Positions 1 through 10,260 of a stretch of DNA of 64,000 nt are shown here, one piece after another. The notes beneath the pieces were generated by a model. The model ran no database searches, was not told the DNA's origin, and saw nothing but the letters and a program-made list of their open reading frames with translations. How positions within the stretch are numbered: the first letter of the stretch is position 1; each line of letters starts with the position of its first letter. A program made the position numbers and the translations under genes. This stretch comes from Macrostomum hystrix (taxonomy: Eukaryota; Platyhelminthes; Macrostomidae): contig CATNEN010000030.1 of assembly GCA_950097015.1 (NCBI GenBank), positions 4,697,001 through 4,761,000 on the forward strand, read 5' to 3'.

Positions 1-790
1 CAGAGGGTCCATCTCCGTTTCTACTAGCTCCATTCCTTACAGCGATTTTTTGCGTTAGTATGGGAATGCAAAAGAGAAGCGTGCAGGCGCAGTGAAATTT
101 AGGATGCTGGCCGTGGCTTCTGCATAGGCTTCCCCAATTTCCCGAATTTTACTGTCTGCAGCAAGCGCGTGTGCAAGAGTGTCAAGCAGAGACCCTCGCG
201 CCACTGTCAATCACAAAAGCGCTTCAAGAAATATGCCTTAATAATAATTTGCCAGATACTACTAGTTACCAAACAAACCCTTATTATAGGCATTGTATTA
301 GTTTGTGCACATATCTGAATATTATATTTTGTGTATATGCGCTTTGAGTACCATTAGACTTGTGCTGCCAGATTTTACAGAACTACCTGTAATTCCGAAA
401 CTCTGGCTTCCACTCATTTTTAAAATTTAAAGTATATTTTAAAGCACTCTCATTGATCCGATATTTATTCACAAACAACTGCCCATTAAAAAAGTAAATT
501 TTATCTCCAACAAAGTAAACTAAAAATCTGAGCAGGTAGAAGTGTTGCGCTCGTTTACCAGGGACTTCTTTACGCAATTACTAGACAGGAAGTTTTTACC
601 CGCCGCAAAATGACTCCAGATTTCGAGCAATAGAATGCTTGCAGTGAAGTAAAAACTATGGTTTAAAGCGAAACAGAGCAAATATTTCATCGTGAACCAA
701 TAACGTTGTAATCCAATCAAGCACCACAAAACTTTTAATTCATGCATATTTTGTAAATGTCGATTAATTTCGATTTAAATACTAACGTGT

Positions 791-903
791 ATTTATTATT
801 ATTATATATATAATTATATATAATAATATAATTATATATTATTATATTATTAATAATATTATATATATTATTATATGTTATAATATATTATTATATATTA
901 TTG
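791..903. repeat. AT-rich simple repeat
   Basis: About 110 bp made almost only of A and T in the pattern TTA/TATA (att, ata and tat runs). It is low complexity with no coding signal. Confidence 0.85.
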
Positions 904-1336
904 CTGCCATATACGATTGGTCTTAACAGACACGAAAGTAGTAATTGTCAATGAGGTATATTCAATGTGCACTACAGCATTTGTTCTTCCAAATTTAAAT
1001 TAAACAAGCCAAAACGGTTTTTTACTAAAATAAGCACAATTAAATACTACAGGACGCGTAATATTCAAGCGAAAAGAAACATGGAAGCAAGAATATAGCA
1101 AATTCTCAGCAAATTCTCAGAACTTAGCAAATATATTAAAAGGAAACTCGATGCAATTGTGCATGTATACTACCGATACCAGAAAGCTTCGTCGGATTCT
1201 TTCTTCAGTCAAGAATATGGTATGGATGCATAGAAGGCCGTGAAAGATAATATCTAAGTTAAATCCAGCAGGTCGATTTTTGCGTCGATATCTGTGTAAG
1301 CAACTCCTCAACCGTATCAAGTAAGCAGTCCATTAA

Positions 1337-1360
1337 CCAGGACGGTTAATGCCGTCCTGG
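1337..1360. repeat. Short perfect inverted repeat
   Basis: Arms CCAGGACGG (1337-1345) and CCGTCCTGG (1352-1360) are perfect inverse complements around a 6-base loop. No adjacent gene explains it; it may be a terminus or relic of a small foldback element. Confidence 0.6.
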
Positions 1361-1830
1361 AGACGTACAATATCCGTAAAGGTGAGCCAAAAATGTTTCT
1401 GAATACGTGCCGCAGACCGGCAGTCGAGGCCTTGACAAGTGGCAAAAATCGTAGTTACCTTGCATACATAACATGCATATCCAATTTTGCTGCTAAATGA
1501 TGAAACTTGGTTATTATTCTCGAATTCGAATTCGTATTCCCATTCGTGTTCGAACCTACTAAAAGGTTAGTTAGTAAATTAAACATAGTTACATAGTACT
1601 CTTTTGCAACACCAGGCCCAAACCGAAGAAATCCACAGAAGCGGCAGAAATCTGGGAGGAAATGAGGGAGGAAAAAGCTGAAAAGCACTACCTTTTCAAG
1701 TAAATCGATTGTGCTTCCCGGCCTCTCCTAAGCCAAAAACCGCCTCATCTTGCGTTAAAAAATGACTAATTAAAATTTTTCTTTCCAGTCCATGAGATTT
1801 CATAGCTCTTCTCACTCCTTAACATTTCAG

Positions 1831-2951
1831 TCGACCTAACTTTCATCTTTTTGTCGGCGCCCTACTTCGTAGTGTACATGGGCTTGGGCTCCATCATCCG
1901 GGACTCGCAAGGCCTCACTCTGCAGACGTGGCTACACGCCAGCCCTGGTACCCAGCTTCTGCTGCCAGTTGTGTGGTATCTGGGCAATGTGGCTCGAACT
2001 GGACGCAACTGGATTGTGTTGCTTGTAGCTCTCGATCGCTACATGGTGGTGCAGAATCCATTCCTGTCCACGCAGCGCAGCAATCCGCAGCGGTCAAGGC
2101 TCTATTGCCTCTGTGTAACGGTGGCTGCCATGCTGTACAACATGCCATTATTCCTGGAATACCGAACAGATAAATCTCGATGCCTGAACATCAGCCTGAT
2201 GCTTGCCCGACCAAAGAGTTTAGGCAACGTGTACATGCTCGTGTACAAAAAGCTACTGTACATCTTACTTCTCACGGTCGGACCCATGCTATGCCTCACA
2301 GCGCTAAATATTCTGCTGATCCGGAGTCTCTTAATTGCCTCACGGATTCGGGCTGCCATCACCAGAGAAACCACGCGGCGTACCGAGGAGACCAAAATGC
2401 TAGTGATCATTATAGCTATGTTCGTGCTTACTGAGATACCTGGCACCATATGGCACATGCTTCTCGGAACAAAGTTTGACCGGAGCGCATGGTTTAACTC
2501 CTACCTGTATTCAGTCGGTTCTCTGTTGACATTATTTAATTCAGCGGTTAACTTCTTCATCTATTGCGTATGGAGCCGAAACTTCCGTCGCAACATGCTC
2601 TATGCAGTGCGCAGGCGTAAGAAGCCACCGGCTCGGGTCATCCGCTTCGACTCCGACTCAGATCGCACACGACAACTTATGCTTCAGCAACAACAGCAAT
2701 TGCTGGGCATAAGGCAGCTACCTGGAGTGCGACATGTCAGTAATCAACGACAGCACCAGCAGCATCAGCATCAGCAGCAGCACCAGCAGCAGCCAGAGTG
2801 TTTGCCGATGCAGGTGCTTCGGGCTTCGTCATCCCATAGTGGCAGCGGTGGAAAATGCGCTTCTAAAGGCGCCGGCATCAGTGTTGGAGGTAGCAGCGAG
2901 CGAATTCATTCCTACCAACAGCAGACCCAGAAGCATATTCGATTTGTTTGA
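1831..2951 (+). CDS. Rhodopsin-family neuropeptide-type GPCR, 3' terminal exon (partial gene)
   Basis: This is a class A G-protein-coupled receptor of the plasma membrane, closest in style to the FMRFamide/neuropeptide receptor group. A 3' splice site (aacatttcag, ending at 1830) opens the exon in helix 2, where the frame reads DLTFIFLSAPYFV. Helix 3 ends with the G-protein contact motif in ALDRYMVV. Helix 5 contains a proline (VGPMLCLTAL). Helix 6 is MLVIIIAMFVLTEIPG. Helix 7 is the NSxxNFxIY variant of NPxxY (NSAVNFFIYC), followed by an FRR helix-8 start. A cysteine in extracellular loop 2 (SRCLNIS) could pair with one at the top of helix 3, but the expected helix-3 partner is not obvious. 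The cytoplasmic tail is long and rich in Gln and His (around residues 285-320). The frame stays open from 1831 to the TGA at 2949-2951. Helix 1 and the start codon are in an unseen upstream exon. The ligand cannot be told from sequence. Confidence 0.85.
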
Positions 2952-4956
2952 CCCTGTCTAGTAGTTTGAATGCTGAATATTCTTGCTATTATTGACTTTT
3001 GGAGTTAAGACTTTTAGCTGCTTTACCAAAATTAAGTTCGCGTATTGAGAACAAAAAATATGAAAGGTATAAAAAATATGCTAAATATATTTGCGAGCAA
3101 TACTTATTGTTAGGCGTTCTTATCGTGAGGAGTATGGAAATATGGAAGTTAATAAGGAAATCTGAGCATTCAAATAGTCTGGGACCCAAATTATAGCCGT
3201 AATTACTTCTATATCTAGAACAATTCACTTTTCAGAAGCGTTTTCTGAAATCAACTTACGGGCACTTACGAGCACCTGATAAGTTCAATCTGATTGAAAG
3301 AACAGCAAAATGGGGAAGATGTTCTTAAAAGTTTAGGAGACTTATTTTTCTACTCCTGCTTTCGCACAGTTTTGTAGTCGAAATCTATGCGCTGCTATTT
3401 TGGAAAACATTTGAAAAGTGCTTTCAAAGAACTTACTCGTAGTTCTATGAAAAAATGCTCTTTTAGTTCTGAATGCCGATCATACCTGGCTTATGAACAG
3501 CGCATAATGTACTAAACTTTTAGTCCAACTTCTTTGGTTCACATCCATCCCACATTGAACATTAGGTCTTCCGGGCACGCAGTGGGTATTCATTTTCGTG
3601 CCCCCTTTTGTGCGGCTGTAGTCAGAGCTCCTGATACAACGGATAACGAGATTCACCTAAGCGCTCCGAAATACATCGGAAGACTTTGCGGTCTGTCAGC
3701 ATCGTTTCTGGATGGCCCTTCCATTCTAACTTGAGGTGAAGAATGAAGGGAAATACTTGCGTGACTGAGGACCATGTAACTAATTGCCACTGAGTGTCTA
3801 AACAGAATGGAGCTGCCCGGATAGATTTTGGCAACTGCCGAAGTATTTTCAACTGCCGTTGACTTCTTGTGCCTCAAACTTTGTATCTTGCATCAGATTA
3901 ACTTATTTCGGAGGTATGAAAGCACATTTTCTCCTAAATTAAAAACAAAAGAAAACTCCTAATGTTCTAGTATAATGATCACTATATTCCGTAGGCAAGA
4001 AATTTTATTCGCTAAATTTTTCCGAAAGACGAATTTGTTCGGTAACCCTACAGATCAAAGTTCGGTACTTGTGTGGCTGGTTTGTGTTTAAGAGTGCGCT
4101 AGTGTATGATTTGGAAATCTTACTCTCGATTTAATAAGTAGATACATCTAGATGCATAACTCCAAGCATCAAGTATTATTTATCTAAATTTAAATAAAAG
4201 CTTGATAAGTGGTCCTTTTAAACCTATACCTTACTTCTCACGCTCTTTAAGTCCACTTTGCATCAATTTTGTTGATCTTTAGACTTTCAGTTCGTCTAAA
4301 GCTTCCATTCAGACGGACTGACGAGCTTTAATTATTAATTGACTTATTTTATGGCTGCAGTAAGCTCAGAAACCTGTGTAGCGGAGATTAAACTATGCTC
4401 TTCAGCAGAAACATTGCATATATGTACAAGCTCGTAGTCATACCTATTTCATCTTCACCTTTGTATTCGTCTTAAGCTTCTTGCATTTTTCGAATGAATA
4501 ATAAAGTAGCATATCAACAGCTCGTAAAGTCTTGAATATTTAGCACTGCATGCAACGAGGCACTAGTTATCACGACGTAATTTCCGCTCATCACAATATA
4601 ATTGAACTTACACTGACTAATCTTTTATAGCCATAGACACCCCAAAGTTTTCACGTTTTAGAAGTTCTTGGTTTTAGGATCTGCATTTCGTACAAGCAAA
4701 AACCTGAAAATATATGTATAATATGTAAAATAATCCCCATTTATTTTGTTGTCTAGCGGGCAAAAGCACGAGGTGTCTCGTTTATTGACCGAGGCTGAAA
4801 AGCTTAAAAACATAGACAACTGCCCGGAGCAAGTGGGGATACATACCATGAGCGTACGTACGCAATGTGTCGGAAATTTTCTGGCAGATAGATAAAAAAT
4901 TAATCGCGCTTAACGCAGGCTGTCCCTTCTGGTAAAGAATTAAAACTTGCTCGACA
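2952..4956. other. Intergenic, nothing recognised
   Basis: AT-rich sequence between the GPCR stop and the next start codon. The short open frames here (up to about 80 codons) have no domain, no splice support and no biased composition. No canonical AATAAA was noticed close behind the GPCR stop. Confidence 0.5.
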
Positions 4957-7900
4957 ATGTCTGCTGCTGCAGAGGTGGAACAGGGCTTTATCGATTTCGA
5001 AGTCGACAGTGAGTTAAAAGAGTGCTTATACAGCGACTGCCGCAAGCAGGGACCACAAGACTCCAGAAACAACTCGTCCGCTAACCCTCCAAAGGGTGAT
5101 GGAACCCGTAAAGAAGTGGTTAGTAAACTTTTTCTTTTCCGTTGCCCTGAGCTGCCATTACTTAGTCGAGTCCTGTAGAATGTGATGAGAAGTAATTCAT
5201 GCTAATTTGCATATTTGGTCTAGAGTACTCACTAAAAACTTGCTTATTAATTGTGAAAAAGTTTTTCATTACCTTGTATTTCTTAAAAAACGAATAGTAC
5301 GCAACATCCCGGACAAAAGCACAAGTGCCCCCCCACAAACTCTAAATTATATTTCTAAAACAATGCAAACCAGGATTTTGCACGCACCGTACTATGCGCA
5401 CAGTGCTAGAATCCACTTTCTTTCTGCTCTCTTTATGGCAGAGATATAAGGAGGGAGTTTTAAAGAACGAAAACCAAGCTGCATGTCTAACCTTCCTCTG
5501 AAAGTCATTCAGAATCAATTGCTAGGATCAACATTTTTTGCCACAGTTCATATGCTTTTCTTGCTGCAGAGGCTAAATTCAGCAAAAGCCCGAAAGAAAT
5601 CGCCAGAATTCCGGCACGGTTGCTCAACGCCAGCGCGGTCACGCTTCGAAGTAACAAGTTCCAGTCAGGTTGTTCAAACGGTAGTCCTGTGGATTTGCAT
5701 CAGAAAGCATACTTACAAAAACTATTTGTGGCAGTTTTTGCATCAAGGTCGCTTCCAAGGGACGGAGGCCTACAAAAATCTGTCACGTTGGACTACCCAG
5801 CTGCGAATTCGAATGAACCGCAGAGTTCCCTTCGGCTACCTGCTTCGCGGCCTTCGCTCCCGCCTTGGACTCAGCACTAACGTTGATGCTGTCAAACTCT
5901 GTTTAGACGGCTTCTATGGCATGATTGGTTTCGGTGACATCTTCGGAAACTATGGGGACGGTGAGTTGTAGGCCAGGTTGCTTGCTTTTTTCTGCTAACG
6001 GGATTACTTACTTACTTAATTGCAGGGGGCCTGGGGAACTTGACGCACAAGCGCAGGAACGGCATGCCCTCAGGCCGGCGAAATAGGCGGGAGTCGCCCA
6101 TCGCGCCATCTAGACCCCTGGAAACAGGCACCTCACACACAGCAGCAAGCAAAGCGGGGAAGGGGGCGGCAGCCGGAGTGCCTCTCACCCCAGGCCCGCA
6201 CACGCACAGAGCTGACCAAACCAGGGGAGGACTTAGATGCCTGAAGGGTAGGGACGAGAGGACCAAGCCACGCGCGCAGACGGCTGCTGAAACCTCGCCG
6301 CTCAGAGCACGCATGGCTGGTGCACACCCGCCCCACCCCATACAACGCCTCACACCCGGCCCAACGCACAAACACAAACACAAAGAAGCAGGCATGCAGA
6401 AGGCAGGGGTTAAGCTATTTTAAATTAGCTTTGGTTGCACATAATAAGGTGCATCTCCGCAAGTCACTACTTCGCAGACCCCCAACTAAGCCCCGAAATA
6501 ATCGTGACTTGGAGGGAGGAACGAACCAGCGACCATTGGAAAGTGAGGCAGCGACATTAGCCGCTGACCCACTCACCCCCTTCTGCTAACGGGATATAAT
6601 TAACTTGAATATTCTAGGGAACTTTAGAGAGGTAGCCTCTTTTGTACTACCTGCGAAGCATTTAATTCCTTTACGCAATATTTGTTTGCTCTTATTGTCA
6701 CATTCAGCTCATATTCAAAGTAAAATGAAAATTATATAGGTGTAAGTTTCTTTATAAACCCTTGGTTTCTGTAGTTCACTGTGAAGGTAGTCTGCGGTAC
6801 GACAGCAAGTGATATTAGTAATTAAATTTGAGCATATTCAGTATAATTAGAAGTTGGGTTCGAATCTAACGGAATATCGAATTCGCGTCCTATTTTTAAT
6901 TTAGCTTCGCTTGTCTCTCAACGCCTGAAAACAGATATCAAAAGCAGAACATCAACACCACAATATGGCATCACAACATACTATCGAATAAATATTAGGC
7001 ATAAAAAAATATAAACTTTTACTTTCATTACAAACATAATAATTAAGATAATTATGAAAAAAATAATTACATAAAATAAACTGCAAAAAGCACGATCAAT
7101 AAGTAATCTTAAATCAAAGCTGATTATAAATGCTAGGTTAACGACTAGCATCTACGTGACAATTCGCTACTCAAACTGCCTCCACAAATGTGATATTACA
7201 TTTGCTTCGGCATTGACTTAAGGACCATATGGGTTCCTAACATTCGCTTCAACTGGCTCTACCGACCCCAGGAGTCGTACCATGGATGGAGATATCAAAC
7301 CAGTCCACAGCTGACACCCTTCAGCTGCATGACGGTGACATTATATTCGTGAGCTGCTCAAATGAAAAGTTAGAAAGCCTAGCCCGAGCCAATCAAGCGA
7401 AAATTATTTTCCAGTCATCGGACAGCACCCACAGCGCTGGAAACATTGATCAGGAAGCTTTCAACGAACATAATGCTTCAGAGCTCGAGTCAGTGCCTCC
7501 TTTCACTTCTGGTCGGCTTCAATCTGATGACAAGCGATCCCAGCCAATTAGTCATAACGCTCTTCCTGTGATGGGCACTGTGACTCAGCTGCCGATGTAT
7601 ATGGCTGAAGTTTTAGTCGAACTACCTCAACTAATAAAGGCGCTGTCATTAGCACTGCATGAGCGTCAGCCTATGTACATAGCCACGGCGGCCATCTCAG
7701 CGGAAAGTCAGTTCTGCCAGACGGATTTTATCGATAAGTCAGTCCTTTTGTGCTTTTTAGATTTTGTCTACCTTCTGTTTATCGTAGCAATTGTTTTAAT
7801 TACTTGTAGCAACTTTTATTCCCAACGTCACCTTTCTCACTTAGTAAGTAGGCATCAGACTTCGAAAAGTTTAATTCAGATTTGTTTCGTGAGTAAGCTT

Positions 7901-9250
7901 GTCACGTCAATGCTTTTCAGTTGAGTCAGTCGTCAGTTGAATTAAAATGATTCCGCATCTAGCGAGGTTGCAATAAGGTTGCTATTACGATTTACAAGGT
8001 ATTTGAGGTAGCGAGACGCAATAAGGACGACTTACTGCTTGATATCTAGTTGATTATTTTCAAGGCAGTTTTTGATATTCTGAATTCGCGGTTTCATCAT
8101 TTCGTACCTACGACTATGGATGATTGTCTAACTTTTACTAGTCAAAAGGCTGCGGCAGCCTAAATTCGACGATTATTCTCAGATTCACTGCAGAAAAATC
8201 TTCAACGGTCAAATCGATAAAATACAAGTACTAATTTCTGGCTGTCAATTTTCCCCAAGCCTATCTGCTAAACACTGACGTTGCTGTCCATCGGACGCAC
8301 AACGATACAAGGATATAGAGTAGATTTATAGTTATGAAAATACCGCCCATGATGCTCAAGAGCTCGGAAACAATGCCCCTCCCTTATGTTCTTTCTCTTA
8401 CTCTACTTTTTCCGAACAGTGTTGCGTTCGCCTAACTACATTTTTAAATGTGACTGCCCACAGGAGACGGAGGTCAAAGAGCAGAGATTGGAAATCGGCA
8501 AACATCCTGGAGGTGTTTACTAAAGACGGGTCTGGCCTCCTTCCTGGCATCCAAAAGTTTATGCACCAAGTGCACTTAGAGAGTGAAGATATCATCCGCG
8601 TGAAACATCCCAACTCGAAATGTTCTGAAGGGCTTGACCTAGTGCTGTCACCGGAGCTGGTGGCTTCGATTCTGGATGCGGTAAACGAACGTCCCTCTCC
8701 GCGGTTGCATCCGCTACTTGCGGAGGCACGCGCGGAAATATTTCGGTGTTGCAGCGCCTCGGACGTAGACGCGGCTGATGGCATCGGATTCGAAAATGAG
8801 GCCGGTGGAGGTGTCATTGAAGAGCTTCGCCTCTTTGCCAGCGAGTTGGACAGTAGGCTGCGCATTCGTTGCGCCGGCGCTGGTGACATTACCAGCTGGT
8901 CGCCTGACAGCGCGGCTTACTTTGTTATCGACACTTTCTTTGCTACATCAATCAGCACTATCTACGGCTTAGGGCGCGATCATCGTTACCAGCCTTACGT
9001 CGTAGACTCTGCTATGCAAATTATCGAGGAGGATTTATCGCTGTTTCTTTGCAACTCAACTGGTTCGGATCCAAAGCACAAGGAAAGAGTAGATTGGGCC
9101 TGGCATCATATTTATAGGCTGCATCCGGCACCCCACGAACTGGATTCTTCTAAAGCATGCCTTCACCTTAAAAAGCTGTTGGATTTACACTCTGGGCGTG
9201 AGTTTATTGTTTTTATGAAGTCTGAAGGATGGACGTTTAAAGTTGAATAA
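4957..9250 (+). CDS. Uncharacterised 601-residue protein, four exons, possible doublecortin/ubiquitin-like fold
   Basis: Exons 4957-5118, 5570-5960, 7272-7737 and 8464-9250 give 1,806 bp with no internal stop. Every junction agrees in phase: gttagt/ctgcag (phase 0), gtgagt/ccccag (phase 1), gtcagt/cccacag (phase 2). The start ATG follows cgaca. The first 130 residues are basic and low in order. Around residues 135-215 a pattern of leucines followed by HDGDIIFVSC resembles the end of doublecortin or KCTD9-type ubiquitin-like folds, in which an acidic turn leads into a strand. A Ser/Gln-rich linker follows. Exon 3 joins exon 4 through a basic segment (KRRRSKSRDW), a possible nuclear signal. The final 260 residues are mainly helical and acidic with no family I recognise. 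The start codon of exon 1 is the least certain part. The fold assignment is inference only; the gene model is stronger because four independent phases fit. Confidence 0.72.
5990..6004. repeat. Target-site duplication (left copy) of SINE
   Basis: The 15 bases ttctgctaacgggat occur here and again at 6581-6595, directly flanking the SINE at 6005-6580. A 15-bp duplication is typical of LINE-driven retroposition. Confidence 0.85.
6005..6580 (-). mobile_element. tRNA-derived SINE in intron 2 of the 601-residue gene
   Basis: Read on the minus strand, the element starts near 6580 with a tRNA-like head. It has an A-box-like stretch (gggtcagcggctaatg) and a B-box GGTTCGTTCC about 40 bases on. A roughly 500-bp GC-rich body follows. 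It ends in ctgcaatta plus an (AGTA)n tail, seen on the plus strand as tacttacttactta at 6005. A 15-bp target duplication flanks it exactly. Open frames on both strands inside it are not genes. The same 3' end, ctgcaatta, closes the SINE at 51.7 kb, which suggests mobilisation by one LINE family. Confidence 0.8.
6581..6595. repeat. Target-site duplication (right copy) of SINE
   Basis: Second copy of the 15-bp duplication ttctgctaacgggat, immediately beyond the tRNA-like head of the SINE. Confidence 0.85.
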
Positions 9251-9251
9251 A
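9246..9251 (+). promoter_or_regulatory. AATAAA polyadenylation signal overlapping a stop codon
   Basis: The end of the 601-residue frame reads gaa taa a, so the TAA stop lies inside a canonical AATAAA. If it is used, the 3' UTR would be only some tens of bases. Confidence 0.5.
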
Positions 9252-10260
9252 GTTTAGACAAAGTACACCGTAGAAATGCGTGTGAATATACTCATTTTGG
9301 AATGTTTAGTGCAATCCAAAAGTTATTGGAAATTTTTAGTTCGCATATTTTCTAATACATACATTAGATATTTTTTAATCATCCGAAACATCAGAATTGG
9401 ACGATTGAATGCTTTCCTAATTTCTATTTTATGAATGCGTACAAGCATGTACTTATACCGGGACCTCATTAATACTTAGATTCAGATCGACAAGCGGACC
9501 CGATGATGGATTGGCTTTTAACAAATTTAGAAGAGCACTCGAATGCTTTTAGCAGTAGAGAGACCACAAGTGTATTTCAAACGCCTTTATTAATATTTTT
9601 GTATATGCTAAGCTATTCAACCAATCACCCTGAAAATACAGAACACGGGCTAAAATTTTCCACTCTATCCGATGAAACAATCCAGTCCAGAATCACAAAA
9701 CATCTGCATCATCGAGATATTCAACGATTTTCGTCGGTGTCAGGTGGCAAAAACCAAAAATATAGGCATAACTTTTCTGCTCACTAAATTTCATCTCGTA
9801 ATCATTAATTTCGGCCATTCTTGTCGATTTTATTGTATTGGTTATATTGTTAATTATTATACTCGTTTTCGTTCAAACAGAGTATTGCTTGTTGTTCTTG
9901 TCATCAGAGTCTTCGACAAGAATCACTGAATATATTGGAAAGTTAGCGCAGCGTAAAGGGCGGAAAATTTTGATCCATATGGTGGACATTCACGAAAATC
10001 GGTCATTCGGTTTGAGAGCTAACGTGCAGTGGTTATTTGAAATACTTCCTGTGGTCTTTCCCTAGGGGAAAATAGCGTGGTCTTTCTACAGTTAAGAGAG
10101 TATTTCTAAGTTGTTGGGCTATTTTAATCACCTCTAGTCTGTGCCAACCGAAGTGTGCTTTTCTAGTACTCGTGATTCCCATAGTAAGAGCTATTTTAGG
10201 AGAACAAAGAACAACTATTTTATCAACTTTTGAAACAGTTTCTTGACTCCTCGTTCGCAG
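9252..10260. other. Between genes; possible unrecognised upstream P450 sequence
   Basis: The P450 exons begin at 10261 with the I-helix, so about 280 upstream residues are missing. Open frames at 9503-9787 and 9838-10065 were read but show no P450 N-terminal anchor, C-helix WxxxR or other motif. I cannot assign them. Confidence 0.4.

Larger units (their letters stand above)
1..1830. other. No exon recognised; upstream or intronic sequence of the GPCR gene
   Basis: The GPCR exon that follows begins inside transmembrane helix 2, so an upstream exon for the N-terminus and helix 1 must exist. I could not recognise it here; this stretch may be intron, or the exon may lie before the window. It contains an AT-rich microsatellite and a short hairpin, listed separately. 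Confidence 0.5.

Noticed and set aside
6040-6423. 127-codon frames on both strands
   Set aside because: They lie wholly inside the SINE with a 15-bp target duplication and have no domain.
6511-6580. Functional tRNA genes suggested by A/B-box pairs (also at 11.6, 52.0 and 62.7 kb)
   Set aside because: Cloverleaf stems are degraded, and three of the four heads are continuous with SINE bodies and tails.
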